A DNA stretch of 64,000 nucleotides, taken from NCBI GenBank assembly GCA_033002965.1, contig JAURVB010003090.1, positions 151,012-215,011 on the forward strand. Direction: 5' to 3'. The notes beneath the pieces were generated by a model. It searched no databases. It was given only the letters and a program-made list of their open reading frames with translations, and was not told where the DNA came from. The translations under genes and the position numbers were made by a program. The DNA comes from Piper betle. Taxonomy: Eukaryota > Streptophyta > Magnoliopsida > Piperales > Piperaceae. Shown here in pieces: positions 51,140 through 64,000 of this stretch (positions within the stretch are counted from its first letter, which is position 1; the number at the start of each line of letters is the position of its first letter).

Positions 51140-52290
51140 CAGCTACAGTTATATTGGGCAACAGCAAATATTCAGCTATATGTCACCAATTTCATTCGAA
51201 ACTGTGACACAAAGTCTCATCATTCACCATTGCCATCATCTGATGTAACTCTGCAAACAACATCAGAGCTACTTAGCATCACTGATATTTCAGGCAAAAC
51301 AGAACATCCATAATCAATATTCATCAAGTAAGTCACAGCTGAATCATTAACAATCTAAGACACCGTGAGAGCACAAAAACTTAAATGAAACCATAGCAAA
51401 AACATGGGAAAAACTGAAAGAAAAGAAAATATGAGTCTACAACATATCACAAACACAGGTCAAATAATCTCTAGCTTTTCATACAGAACTAACACTAGTA
51501 AGCAAAATATGTATAACCGCAATCTCTTCAAGACAATTAAGTAACAACCCTCAACCATGCAGCGATCAAACATACTGGCTCCCAAAATTTCATAAAATAC
51601 AAAATAAACAGTATCACAAAACTATAACTTTCCGTAAAAAAAAGTAGAACAAGTAATGCTTTTAGAGAAAAATCTTACAGAACAATAAAAATGCAGTCTT
51701 TTAAAGAGGAATCCACTAAAGCACACCAAAGACGCCATACGCTGGCCATACTCTTGATCAACTACTGCCTTACCTCCCAAAACTCGAGAAAATAAAATCT
51801 TACAAATCCACAAGCAACTCCCCACATCCAAAAACCAGTTCCACTTCATGATCCGAATGCAAAAGCGCCCAGATCTTCCCCCACATGAGCATGATCCACA
51901 AGAAGCTTCAAGGAAAAAAAACAAAAACAAAAAGACGCAACCATTAAAGCTCACCTGGCCTGGCAAAAATGGAACTTTAGAGCCCCACCGGCGGCGGGGA
52001 GAAGAAAGGAGCAGTCTTTCCGGCCCCTCCCCACATCGAACCAGCCCAAAAAAGCCAAGGAGAGAGGGGCCAGACAAAGGGGAGAAGAAGAGGGAGGGGG
52101 TGCAGAAAGCTAATGAGCAATGTTGAGCAGTGTGTGAGAGGAAAGGAAGAGGAAGAGGTGGTCAAAGGCCAAAACCCAAAAAATAAAAAGCTTCCCAAAG
52201 CTTTTTCTCTTTAACCCCCACCCCACTCTCCTCTCTCTCTCTCTCTCACTAGTTTCTCTCTCTACATCGACTCCCCTCTCTCTCACAGGC
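51140..52290 (-). promoter_or_regulatory. 5' leader and promoter region of the AGC kinase
   Basis: Above the start codon an acceptor-like ttgtttgcag occurs at about 51,252, suggesting a 5' UTR intron. Further up, a CT/GA microsatellite (about 52,225-52,285, top strand ctctctctctc) probably lies near the transcription start. GA repeats of this sort bind BPC-type factors in plants. The frames at 51622-52198 are unconserved. Confidence 0.4.
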
Positions 52291-52743
52291 CAGCATCTCC
52301 TTGCCCCAATGCAATAATTTGCATTTGGAGATTGTTGGTCCCCATTTTGGTGGACGTGAAGGGGGAAGGAAAAATTGGATTATGGAGCACTTCACTTGCT
52401 ATCTCATATATCTCAACTTTTTTTCACTCAAACACCATTCACCACCGTCACCTTCACCTCCCTGTGAATTCTTGTCAAAGACATGAATGACAAGCCTACT
52501 CAACCCAGACCTTTCAATACTTTTGCCTCCTATGTTTCTCCATTGCTCCTTTTTGTCTTTGTCCCTATGCTATAATACTACATGTTAGTGGTGGTCTTTT
52601 TTTTTATCAAGGATAATATAGGGGGGCAAGCCAAAATGTAAGGATTGGTTACAATAATCAATTTTAATTAAAAATGTAAATATTCGTGGAAAATATCAAG
52701 GTTTTATTTTTAATTGTTATAATTACTTGCACGATCTTACATT

Positions 52744-52935
52744 GGGGTTGCCCCGTGGTGTAAAATGCCGACGTCCTGGGGTTGGGAGCTCGACTTCCTA
52801 CTAAAAGACAAACATGTCGTCCCCTTAGATTTAGCACATCGCCTCATTGCTTGAAGGTATTGATGATTGTTTTCCCAACCAAAATCAGCTTAAATTCGTA
52901 CTAACTAAATGAAAATTTTACATGTCTTATTGACC
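52744..52935 (+). mobile_element. Possible tRNA-derived SINE
   Basis: The head ggggttgccccgtggtgta, followed by gggagctcgacttcctact, loosely resembles the A-box and B-box spacing of Pol III SINEs. The tail is not clearly defined. A second, weaker candidate at about 53,940-54,015 has tggtagagtttgt and gttcaaattt. Confidence 0.25.
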
Positions 52936-55281
52936 CAGAAGTTGGTCACCCTCTCCATGTTTTATTAATGGTTTTTATGGTCTTAAACTACAGCACTTCT
53001 CACAAAAAAAAAAAGACACTTCACCTCATCGATAAATTTTCTTCTTCCTTAATCTTTTTTCCCAAGACGGGTGAGGGACATGAATCCTAATCTGGTATTT
53101 ACATATACGGCAAAAGATAAAGTCCTCCAAGCTCCCCCAGCTTTCTTTCATCTCATTGGCATCACTTTGAACTGGTTCACCGTTCAAACCAGTTGAAAGA
53201 TAGTGGTGACTGCTCCTTCCGGGTGTGGAGATCTAAGTGGTGTGTTTGGAGGCAGGCATTCATTGGGTCATCCAATTAAGACCTATGATGTTGAGTGTTT
53301 ATTCCTGCTGCCACCCCCGGGTCCAATGTGATAAGGCTCCATGAGGATCTTGTGAGTCTAAATCCTCCCGGAACTAAGAAGGGTCCCAACCTGTCTTGAT
53401 TGTGAATATGATGCAAGTCACAATTGCAGAGTTTTTGACGTGTTGGTTGAGATGTCCACAATGGTTTTGATGTGATTCCCATTACCATTTATCTTCTATA
53501 GATTGAACTTGGTCATATACCTCATACGTATGTATTTTATAAACTTCGAATGCACGTACATACATACCACATGAGCTTTCAGGATTGCCAGCAATATTAT
53601 GATTTGTCTCCCCAAGTTCATTATAGCCAGTGTCATATAGACAGGAAACATACTGTATAGAAAAGACAGGATTCGGTTAAATAAAAAGGACCATTTGATT
53701 TTGAGCCTGCCGGTAGCAACAATTGTCACTTGTCATTGATGATGATTGAATATTAGGAGCCATTACCTATAAAAGATTTAAAAAAAAACTGGTCAGACTC
53801 TTGGCCATTGCCTAAGGCCTGGAAAGGAGCTCAGATTGTAGACTGAAATTGCATGCCAACCAACACTATGAATAATATAGGATTAAGGCTAATGTCATAC
53901 CTACAAGACCCATTGATCGAAGGAACTTGAAAATGTTAGCATGGTCCTGTGGTAGAGTTTGTAGTTTATAGTTTACACACATTAGAGACCATGTTCAAAT
54001 TTGAAACCCATTTCATATTTGTAATCAGAGAGCAGAATCAGTAGCCAAAATCTGTGCTTGGGGGAGCTAAGGCACGTGATCTCTGCTCTTCATGGCATCT
54101 TCCTCATCTCGAGGCCTTCTTTTCACATTTTTCATGGCGGGAAAACGAACAGTGAGAGATTCTTTACCCTTTACCATTGAACAGACGAGCTTTGCCAATC
54201 TGGTCAGCTTAGCCTGCAGTTGAACTGCAGGGAGAGCTACTTATAAGAGCTAGGGAAAGTTCACTCTCCAGAATTCCTTCAACCTTGGCATGAATGTGAA
54301 GTAAACTATACCTTTCCATGGTCCCTGCACAGAGATACTTCGGTAATATACGAAGACGAGATGAAGGAGCCCATGCGCTGGCCAGAAAGTTCAAAGTGAC
54401 ATTGACATGAAACTTATCAGTGGGTCCTCTGCATGGCATGGTGAACAGGCATTAATTGACCAAGGAAGTGACATCTTTCCTTGGAGTAAATAAAAGCCAA
54501 AACTAAATTAAAAAATCATTGCCAGAATGCCACATTTAAATTTTATTTAAGGAGATGTTAATGTCAACCTACTTTTGTAGCAAACCAAACATCAAACCTC
54601 AATTACAGTCAACATGTTCATTGATCTATTTATTGCATAAATAAGAGTGTTACGTAAGATGATGCCTCTGCGATCCTCATCCGACAGAAACTTCGTCTAG
54701 TCGTTGTCCAAGTTTTGTCATCATACCCAGAAAACTAAGCCATCAGCAAGAGGCCGTTTATGTGGTGTAGAGAGATAAAATTTTGCACAAAGATGATTTG
54801 TATGCATGCCTCTCGTAAAACTGAACAGAGAAAATGTTGGATTACAAAGATCACAGTTTGTTTTCACTTTGTGTGTCTCATTTCAATTTGATCTCCATAT
54901 AAAAGTTTTATGGTAGTGTGGTTGCATTTTCCCTTCTTAGAATTTCACAACTTGTGGATTATTTTACGGTGATAATGCAGGAATTGATGAAATAACAGCT
55001 GTTAATTTTTTTATAAAAACAATTACGGCCATTACATCGCGAGAATAGTAAATGATAAGTTTGCACTGATGCCAACGAGTCATTCGGTCTGGGTTTTACA
55101 GACCGGAATCTAACCCACTATGAAATACTCAAATCTGAATCCAACTATATATTTATTAATTTAAACCTACACCCAATTTAACAAAATCGATAATAAATAT
55201 ATTATGTACATTTATATAAAAATATACAAAAATTAAATATTTTATTATAATTATTCTTATTTATGATAAAAACATAATATA

Positions 55282-55286
<5 letters not shown>

Positions 55287-55332
<46 letters not shown>
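55287..55332. repeat. (AT)n microsatellite
   Basis: About 23 uninterrupted AT units. Confidence 0.9.
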
Positions 55333-55338
<6 letters not shown>

Positions 55339-55714
55339 AAATTGAAAACAAAAAATAAATATTTTTATGTTTATGTCCTTATAGGATAAGGTCCTTTGAA
55401 ACCTGAACTCGTTATAAAATAGGTATTAATAAAATAAGAACTCAAATCTGTAGGCCTGAATCCAGTATGGTTAAATCCAAACTCAATATTTTTGTTAGGT
55501 CAGATTGGGTACCTTGTTTATTTGCGCGACAACACTATAAGTTTGCACTTTAACTTACCAAAGAATCGATAATTGACACTCGACATACAAAATAATAATA
55601 AGTTTAATTGTCCATAAATTAACTACCTATCTTCCACAATTCAAAACTCTTGCTTCCTTAATTAACCGACATCGGTGCCCATCCTCACTTTCATCCACTA
55701 ACAAAACGTGTCCT

Positions 55715-58700
55715 TCACTCCAACTCACCAACTGGTGCCTCATTTAGCCTGAGGAAGTAGATGAAATCATAGAGCTTAGCACTTACACTCACCTGTTGAA
55801 GCAGACAGCCAAATTTACAATTGCAATGAATGATTCATCAACAGAAAACTAGACATAGACGATGACTACCTTATAATGAGTTGGATTGAGCCGCCTCATA
55901 TGATCTGACCGCATTTTATCAAGCTGTTGCATACACCGGTCTCTAACTTCCTTCAGACTTGGCAAATCTTCCCTCTTTTGATCTGCATGAAAAAGAAGCA
56001 AGCCCTATTACTTCTGGATTATATACATCTTGTTCATTCCCAAAATTCCGTGAAAAGACAAAATAAATAAAATTAAAATGTGTCCCATAATTTCAGAAGA
56101 GACAAACAGCATAAAACATCAATTAAAAAATTGTGTCATGATTAATTAATTTACATTCTACCATTTTCAAATGTCATTCAACTCCAGTATTTAACAATCA
56201 AATATTGACGGTCAATCTCGTATTTTGCATTAATCAATGATGAGTCATCATTCAGGATTAGGGTTCTCAATGTCCCAACACAAAGATTGATCATTCCATC
56301 ACTGTATTTAAATTTTTGGCTAATTATGAAATTAACACAAAGTCATTGATTCGCTTCTCCTCTTTTTGATTATTCTTTGTGTTTCTTCTTATCTCTTCTT
56401 TTTTTAAAAAAATTCTTCAGTTTTTACGTCTCCACTTTATCAAACTTTCGCTGACAACCTCAATTTTAGTCCACCCCCAACATATTGGTATTGGCCTGAC
56501 TAGACAGTCATGCATCAAAAGTATGTATAATGATGAAGATACAAGGGACCAAGAAGAGTTCTACCAAAAAAAAAAAACAATAATGCCCAGTTGAAGCTTC
56601 AACCTGATATTCCAGGCCGATAGCATTTCAAAAGCTCCTCCACTTTTTTAGTAACTGCATATGCTCTTTTTGACTCATTGAAAGGATGCCGGCACAATAA
56701 TCTTTCTCCAACCTACAATAATTTATAGGTAATATATAAATATATTTCACACCAAGCCATAATATATAAATATATTTCACACCAAGCCATAAGCACATTC
56801 ATACATAAAGGAGTCACTCCAGTTAAATAAATGAAGTTCCAAAATCCACGAAACTTTAAAATCCTACCAAATACATAAAGCAGAGTGCGTCCAATTATGT
56901 CAAACGAGCACTACAAAGACATAAAAGGAAATAAATATTCGCATTAAAAATAAAATAAATTTAGCTAGGAAAACCACCTTGGGAGGAGGTTCATTTTCAC
57001 CAGTCATTATGTCCACCAATGGATAGTCTTCTCTACCGTACAGTCTATAACATTTTTGCATGGTATGGACACCTAAGATAAATTCCAAGATAAAAACATC
57101 ACTCTAAAATACAAGTTTGTGTTCCCATGTTTAAGATGGAGATGGAAATAACAAGCTTAAATATTGAACCTTAGTATCATCTTCAGAAAGTTTAATGCGA
57201 GGTTGGTTGTTTATCTCAACAAGTTTAAAAACACAAACAAGGCTGCCTGCACATAACATGTATTAAGATATGTTCCAATACCAAATGCATCAATTTCATG
57301 GCCTGCAAACAGAATAAGCAAACATCAGAATTCGACAAGAAGGCACTAGACAATCCAATACTGATATAATTATAATACATAAAACTTCAGAAACTGTTGC
57401 AAAACGAATAGCATACGTAAGAAGAATTTTTCCGAAAATTAATGTTTTCATATGAAATTAATATTATCTCACGTTAAGGGTTCTTCCCTCATTGTCTCCT
57501 CTAACTCCTCATCTTTTAATATGTTTTTCCAAAACAACCAACAATCACAGATACACCAAAGTACAACCAAACTGATGACGAATAATTTTTAATAGTTATT
57601 ATATATCCTAGTTATGTTAGCAGTGTTTAATATAAGAGTTTCTAGTTGCACTAGTATTGAGTTTTATAATAAGTTAGAGTAGATGTTTATTTGGATTTTT
57701 ATTTGAGTCATATTTAGTTGATTCTTATACAAGTTGGAGCCCTAATTATTTTCTAGTTCAAGTAGAGTTCTTATGTATTCTTCTATAAATACAAGCATTG
57801 TAGGCAATTTGCCACATCCATCATATTATTGAATAAAGAATATTTTTCTTTGATGTGTGCTATCTTTGCTTTGTGCTATTCCTTGCTCATATTCTTTATG
57901 ATTTTAAGTAAAATTATAGAGAAGAGGAATCTGTGTGAACCTTTTCTTTAGCTATCTTGCATTAATTTGCATCACTAACTGAACTTGAAGTAAAATAATC
58001 CCATGGATCATAGATATTTGCGAATGATTTGAACTCTTCATGAACTAATACTAAGTTTCCTTGAAAATACTTCCTGCTTATTTAAAGCATCTAAAATTTC
58101 TTCATTGTGATTGTTACTAGCTGTGATTGGTGTTCTTCCAAATCCTTCCTTTCCAAACTCCTTTTCAATAAGAGAAGATTTTCCTGCATTCAACAGATAG
58201 ATATGCTAGATCACCAGAATCCAACCTGATCCCAGCTGTCTTTTATCTACAACGAACACAATTATTGAAGACTTATTGAGCAAATGTTTATGAGGAACAC
58301 CATGCCAATTCAATAGAAAAATAAATTAACTTACAACGGAAAAACAAAATTAGTTCCTTTTGCCTTCATTCATATACAGGACTTCCTTTTCTCTCATCAA
58401 TTGAATAGGAAAACAAATTATAAAGACTCGTTGGTCACAAAACCCAGCTACTCAGCTTCACAGTTCAAACCACCCACAGAAATACATCTTCAAACACTTT
58501 CAATCATAAATTTTTTTCATAAAACTAATCTATTTTGAATGTCCCAAAACATATTGCTCAAGCTCCCACAACATAGAAACCAAAAAACATTTCTGTTAAG
58601 CAGGCTTTACCCTAAATCAGCAAGTGCCAAAGCAAGAGCACAGAAATTTGGAAGCCCACTCCTAATCACCTATTTATCACACACCCAAAAAGAACCAATG

Positions 58701-61196
58701 ACATCAATCAAGTAAAACAAATTTAGAACATATGGTCCCAAATAAAACAATGGAATCATTACTCGACAAAGTGTTAGCAAAGAAGAGAAACCATTTCAAA
58801 ATTTATTTGTAGTTTAATTGAAAGTTCTCTGACTTACTTAAATCAAAATAAAGGTGGTACTTACATCATATGTGTCTACCAGGGTGGAAATGCCAGAGCA
58901 TTGGCAGTAAAAGCTACCAATTCGCTTTGATTAGTCTCCCCAAAAATACCACACAAGGAGTTAGACCACTGAAAATCAAGAGAATAAATCTAAGAGCAAG
59001 CTCAAAGGTAAAATGACTTCCAAAGAGGAAGAGCCGTTAAAAATATAATATATATGCAAAAGGGTGCTTCACAAATACACATATAAAAGATATACCATCT
59101 CCCTAATAATCAAGACAACAAGGTTGTATCAGAACCAATAAAAGTTACCTTAATTTTCGTAAGCTAAGATTGCACCAGACTAATGAAATCTTCACATCTG
59201 TGAGAACCATCATGACTACAAAGTGACTTACCCGCAATCTCATCTAGATTCTAATGAATTCCAAAAAGTAAACAACACCCCTAATTAGAGTAAGAAACAT
59301 CATATATTACAAAAAGAAATTATCGTTCTTCAAAATTTCACAAAAATAAATTGTGATAACCACAAACATTTTTTCAGAAAATAGAAGGAAAGAAGCACAA
59401 AGTTTGAATGATATACTATATGCTTTTGTGACAAATATAGATTTCACTGTTGTCACTTAGAAATACTCTGAATAACAAATATTTTCACTTTCAAACTATA
59501 ATGTGCAAAAATGGATGTGGTTGATGCCTGCGGAAGGTTATGAAAAAGACCTAAGTATTGTCATCATTCAACATTCTCATATCTTCAGAAGGTTATTGGA
59601 ATGGATCACTTAAAAAAATATTTCAAAGATAAAATTTCTCATTAATAAATGTTGTCAAAGATGTTTTTCGTAATAAAGAAGTCTCCATTGATATGTATTT
59701 CTACTATAGAAGAAAAATTTATTAAATGGAGTTTAAACAAGAAAATAGTGGTTAATAAAAACAATTCCTAGATCTTTATGCTCAAATCTAAGGAAGCATA
59801 TAAATAAAGATAGAAGGAAAAAAAATAGCTTAGTTGATCCATGAGAATCTTTATGAATCATTACAAAGTTATTAATGATTCTTTCTACAGTGATTGAAAA
59901 AGGAAGCTTCTTAGTTTACGAGACTTAAGGTTTTTTCAACAGATAGTAGCTAAACAACTGTTTGACGGTTGAGTTCTTAAAAAAACACAACTATTTTCTT
60001 TCAGATCGGCGAGAAATTGCTCAAGTAAAAATCTACCCATACTTATTGTCTTCTTCCTATATCCTGCATTTAAATATCTCAGTTGTTAAAAAACAATCAC
60101 AAATACCTAAACAAAAAGGCTCTACAAAGACAGAAATCGTGGAGAAAAATTTTAATTGCCTTTTGGTTATATGGAATAGAAATCAGGATTACCAACCATG
60201 AATGAGCTAACAACGCATGTGAATGAGTCCCTTGAAGGGGTATTCCAAATAACCTTCCTGCTACAACATTACTGTACAATTTCAAAACCAGAACATAAGA
60301 AATGTAAAGTTGGGAAGTATACAAACAAAAAATGATCTTCGGCCTAAAATCCAACAAACAAACAATCTAATAAACAACATTCTAAAACAGTACATAGGGC
60401 AATTAAACACATAAAATTTGTAAACATGTTTTATCATCATCATCATCATCACCAACATCAGGATTCCTATCCAACGACAGTGAAAAATGACAATATTAGA
60501 ACTTCATCCCATTGAATTGTCTTTTGAGGGGGTGTGTTAGAAAGTTTACTGACACAAAATTTTACCACTATGGTTTTGAAAGGGTTCTGCAACATTGATT
60601 AAAATGTGAAAACAATGCCAAAAAAATAAAAAATCTTCGAATGCTACCTTTGCCTAGCAGGGATAAGGTTTAAATATTGGTGATAGTGACTAAAAATATC
60701 ACATTTCAAAATGATAATGGAGTAGAAAAAAACCTTGTAGCATCAAATCCACCAACACAACTACACTCAGGGGCACTTATGCCTCCATCAGGTCCCTAAA
60801 TATGGAAAAATAAGATTCATTATTCAAGTCACTTTTTTTGGCCACGATAAAGAACAAGGAATCTTTATATAAAAAAATTTGTCAAACCTGAGCTCTTCGG
60901 AGCCCAAAGTCAGAAGCGTTTTGGATTTTCCAGCAACAAGGCGATGCCTTGCAGCATTTGTGATCACCAAAGAAGCATAATTGACCAAATTTACAAAAGG
61001 AGTTTCTAATAGCTGAACCACCTGAAACATATAAACGGAAAATAAAAAACAGAGACAATCAATTTAAGTGGTTAAAAAAACGATAATGACCGAAGTAATT
61101 AGCTATCCTTACAAGTACGACATATTACTTACAGCAATTGGTCCTTCAACTCTAACCAACGGGACCTTGGGAAAAGCAACAGAAACCCTTCTTAGT
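55715..61196 (-). pseudogene. NAPRT: Nicotinate phosphoribosyltransferase (NAPRT), degenerate and 5'-truncated
   Basis: Thirteen exons cover the family from about residue 115 to the C-terminus: 61196-61133, 61021-60888, 60795-60734, 60271-60197, 59250-59151, 58968-58865, 58669-58611, 58246-58073, 57302-57170, 57072-56978, 56712-56604, 55982-55870 and 55792-55715. Recognisable blocks include [85 protein letters not shown] and the intact C-terminus YDFIYFLRLNEAPVGEL. NAPRT converts nicotinate to its mononucleotide in the NAD Preiss-Handler pathway. Damage: in-frame TAG in place of Trp in exon 59250-59151; in-frame TAA at the start of exon 58246-58073; a deletion with frame change before LVDTYD; loss of bases in several other exons; a mutated donor near 58073; no N-terminal exons, with transposon DNA starting at about 61,200. 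It is probably a pseudogene, although 5' exons beyond 64 kb cannot be excluded. Confidence 0.85.
56729..56791. repeat. Two-copy 32-bp tandem duplication in a NAPRT intron
   Basis: taatatataaatatatttca plus caccaagcca is present twice head to tail with no visible difference. Confidence 0.85.
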
Positions 61197-61201
61197 CTGA
61201 T

Positions 61202-61910
61202 CAGAATTGCATGTTAAATGGATTTGAAAAAGTCATTAAATCAGATTAATTTATTAAAAATCAAATAAAAATTAGTTAAATCAATTATTGATTTAGTATT
61301 ATTCTAGAGTACATCATTAGATTATTATTTGTTGTATTTTATTTTATTTTATATTTATAAGATTTATTTTATTATTATTGACATGAATATGGAGTCGGTT
61401 AATTTTTATTACTTAAATAACCCCTTATCTCTACTCGACAAACTTTTCTCATCCCCCTAGATCTCCACCCCCCATGCTGCCCACTACCCGTCTCGTCGAG
61501 CCTCACCCCATCCCGCCTGTCTTCAACCCCCACCCCACCGCCATATCTCCACTCCTCACCTGCCACCCAGCCCCTAGTGCCTCCCCCGCCCTTGTCTCCC
61601 TCCCTGCCCCATCCCATGTTGCCCTGCCGAGCCCACCCCATCTCCCCCTATCTACCTCCCCTCCCCACACCCCGTTTCGCACCCCAACCCCCTCGGCCTC
61701 TAGATCTCCTCCCCTCACCCGCCGCCATTCGCCCTGCCTGAATCAACTAATTCTTGCTGTTGTCGACTCGGGATGAGAATCGGATCGGATCGGCCTGAAT
61801 CAAATGATTCTTGGTTTGATTTTTTTCCCAAATAATCCACTGTTATTTTGACTTAATTTTATACCGAGCCAAGTAAAATCGAGTGGAATCGACCGATTTT
61901 TACAACTATG
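61202..61910 (-). mobile_element. Diverged hAT-like element, copy 5
   Basis: AT-rich left part, a C-rich core (about 61,420-61,760) and a right part with gaatcggatcggatcgg, gaatcgaccgattttt and a final tacaactatg, resembling the right end of copy 1. The left end may be cagaattgcatg. It lies immediately upstream of the first recognisable NAPRT exon. No target duplication was found, so the limits are uncertain. Confidence 0.4.
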
Positions 61911-62384
61911 GTTCTCTAAGGTACTCAAAAATTCCTCCTACAAATAGTAGTAGCAGATCAATGATAAGCTAAATAATACTTACGGGAACAATTTTTTTAA
62001 CCTCAAACCAGGTTTGGCTAAGAGTGATCTAAGAGTAGGTTGTGGACCTTCCAGGTACGTGATCAAGGACTTTGAACAACTCAACCAATCTTTATTCAAA
62101 ACCAATGGTTAAATTCAGCCTATATGTAATGACCCAATCCAAAGTGCAACGTAATTGACTGAGTTGAAGGATCTTACAATCTACCCACCTCAGGAAATTT
62201 CATCCTCGAAGTTCCTACACTTAGCTTGTTGCTAACTCGTCATACTATGTGTTGGGTAGTGGTATTTGGGATTGTCAAGTGCACTGCAATTTTCTTGGCA
62301 TAGCAATATTTGCTAGGTTACGGTATTACTGTGTGCGTGTGTTTGTTGGGTGTTGCTATTTGGGCCGGTAGCCGATAGTAAGAC
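61911..62384. other. LTR-like and unassigned sequence
   Basis: This contains tgtaatgacccaatccaaag (about 62,125) and tctacccacctcaggaaat, sequence commonly seen in plant gypsy LTRs and close to the repeats at 25.1-25.6 kb. Boundaries are not defined. Confidence 0.35.
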
Positions 62385-62990
62385 CCCGTTTCAGCTCACT
62401 CGTGAACCGACCCGGAAATATCACCGGCGACCGAACCGTTCGCGAATCTGTTAGATTCGGTTAAGCCGACCCGGATCTACCTTCGGCGTCTCAAGATGGA
62501 GATGCAAATATGAAATGCATGGATGGGAATAATTGGGTTCTAACGGAATCCTACATGCATGCCATGACGTGTAAGCAAAGACAAAACAAAACAATAAATA
62601 AGAAACCAAAAGAAAATATATATACTATTTTATGAAAATACGATAACACATAACAATCTACCATGACATTCAATCATTATCTCATTCGTTTTTACCTGAG
62701 CCGAGTCTGAACTCCAAGGCTCCCTACTCATTCATATTTATCCGTTCATTTCATAATAAATACTTCATAAAGACAAAAACATTCTAATTATCATTCACAT
62801 AGCAATAACACATCGTCATTATACATTACACGCGGCAAATACATGTGTGTGCGGTTCCGTGCTGCTCCTCCGCAGTCCTGACAGCTTTCATCGCTCGTAT
62901 TCCTCACCTACATATATATAGAAAAACCTTCAGTAACAAGTCTTACTGGCCTAGAAAATAACTAATATCAATCTCGCACAGGAGAGCAAA
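62385..62990 (-). mobile_element. Ty3/gypsy-type LTR segment
   Basis: On the minus strand the block gacgccgaaggtagatccg ... gggtcggttcacgag ... ggggtcttac matches the form of the LTR end at 1-428. Its 5' limit is not certain. Confidence 0.5.
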
Positions 62991-63786
62991 CTCTCCTGTT
63001 GAATATAAACCATATACTTCCTCAAGAACTCTCATATTGCCATATTTCCAAACTCCTTGCGTCTACAGATCTGTTTGATCCCTCTCCTTGCTCATATCGG
63101 GAAACTGTGGTCCCGTACCAACTGGTACACTGTCACCTCCAACTGCTCCACTCCTCTGTGGTCTGCCCGCTACCTGCTATTGCGGGTCCACTGATGTCCT
63201 GTCTCATCCTTGCCTGAAGTGGGGCAACCAGAGGAGCTGTTGTGGGGGTAGCTCCTTGTTGCAATGGTGGAGGAGGAGGCAGTGGCGGAGGGCCCATGGG
63301 CGCTACTGGCTCTCCTTGCGCCTCTTCATCCACGAGCTGGTCTCTTCTCTGCTCTAGCCACCGATAGAGCTATCTGTCTGAGCTCTCTCCTAAATTCCTC
63401 CTGATTCTGTTGCATTTGCATCTGAACCTCAACTAGCCTAGCTATCGTCGCAACATCCCTTTCTTGTTGACTACTCCCATTAGCAGTGACTCGTCACGAC
63501 CACTGTCTCGGTCCCTGCGACTATCTCGGTCCCGACGACTATCTTGGTCTCGACGACTATCTCGGTCGCAGCGACTGTCTTGATGATGGCTCTCATCACG
63601 TGGGCTAGCTGAAACTAGCACACTGACCTCTACTGGTGGCATGATGGTCCTAGGTTGACTGGAGGCGGCGTCACTACGAACATGGTCGGGACTGTCCTGT
63701 CTGACCAATGGAGGCGATGGGGTCCTGATCTGCGTCTGGCGGGTCCTGTTCACCATCCTGTTTGTGTACCCTCCTAATCTAATCAC
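62991..63786 (-). pseudogene. Gypsy gag fragment, frame-broken
   Basis: On the minus strand, 63786-63442 encodes a charged N-terminal region with short Arg-Asp-Ser repeats (DSRRDRDSRRD type). A shifted frame continues with QQERDVATIARLVEVQMQMQ and QNQEEFRRELRQIALSVAR, a coiled-coil typical of the gag of Del/Tekay-like chromoviruses. Another shifted frame (63333-63133) gives a Pro-rich PPPLPPPPPLQQG linker. No capsid zinc knuckle, protease, reverse transcriptase or integrase follows before the LTR-like sequence, so the copy is internally deleted and inactive. Confidence 0.55.
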
Positions 63787-64000
63787 CTTGTCACACCACT
63801 GTTAGGTAAGAAAATCTGTGAACCAAAACATAAAGACAGAAAAATACCTGTCGGTATAGCTCGGAGTAGCTTCAGCACACATGTTGTAAACCCGTGACTC
63901 GAGTCAGTGGTTTTACGTTACCGAACCAGTTGGTTCAACCGTTGGTTCGAATCGAGTCAGTTTCATGAATCGCGTGCTGAGTCGAGACCAGCCATGAGTT
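63787..64000 (-). other. Leader of the gypsy fragment
   Basis: Sequence upstream of the gag-like frame on the minus strand, cut by the window edge. It is rich in short ggttcg / gactcgagtc motifs. No primer-binding site was recognised. Confidence 0.3.

Larger units (their letters stand above)
52291..55714. other. Intergenic region, possible SINE-like remnants
   Basis: No gene is supported. An (AT)n run occupies about 55,287-55,332. Two tRNA-like promoter-bearing segments, at about 52,744 and 53,940, may be SINE relics. The remainder is unremarkable AT-rich DNA. Confidence 0.4.

Noticed and set aside
51622..52198. 151- and 92-codon frames
   Set aside because: They lie in the leader/promoter of the AGC kinase, overlap each other in opposite directions and lack any domain.
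53276..54439. Minus-strand frames of 70-77 codons
   Set aside because: Short, without domains or splice partners; treated as random.

Overview
This window is nuclear DNA of a flowering plant. It has AT-rich intergenic DNA, GT-AG introns, plant-only gene families (G-type lectin receptor kinase, AGC VIII kinase with a DFD motif, GH17 glucanase, plant MBD protein) and abundant transposon debris. The genes lack the strong GC bias typical of grasses. I cannot name the species.

Layout. 1-12.1 kb is repeat territory: a Ty3/gypsy-type LTR end, two hAT-like elements with CCG-rich cores, an array of imperfect tandem repeats, a TRIM-like repeat pair and a long AT-rich spacer. 12.7-24.3 kb is a gene cluster: a conserved plant protein of unknown function (+), a GH17 beta-1,3-glucanase (-), a methyl-CpG-binding-domain protein (-) and a decayed copy of the GPI mannosyltransferase PIG-M (+). 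24.3-35 kb is again repeat-rich. It holds a plastid-type trnF relic, a third hAT-like element with perfect 8-bp target duplications and, directly beside it, a 2.2-kb giant foldback (inverted-repeat) element. 35.2-61.2 kb holds an SD2-5-type lectin receptor kinase (+), a SEC14-like lipid-transfer protein with 11 exons (-), a D6PK/PVPK1-type AGC kinase (-) and a degenerate nicotinate phosphoribosyltransferase (-). 61.2-64 kb is transposon DNA again, including a gypsy gag fragment and LTR sequence on the minus strand.

The genes are ordinary, independently transcribed plant genes and do not form a pathway. Two points affect annotation. First, both kinase genes are broken only by single-base deletions in short homopolymers (four cases), which looks like long-read consensus error, not decay. 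Second, the NAPRT and PIG-M copies carry stops, exon loss and larger deletions, and look like true pseudogenes. The most unusual structures are the 2.2-kb foldback, the hAT-like family with AATCGG subterminal repeats and GC-rich cores that shares an internal module with it, and a possible unassigned small-protein family near 38.5, 40.7 and 47.3 kb.
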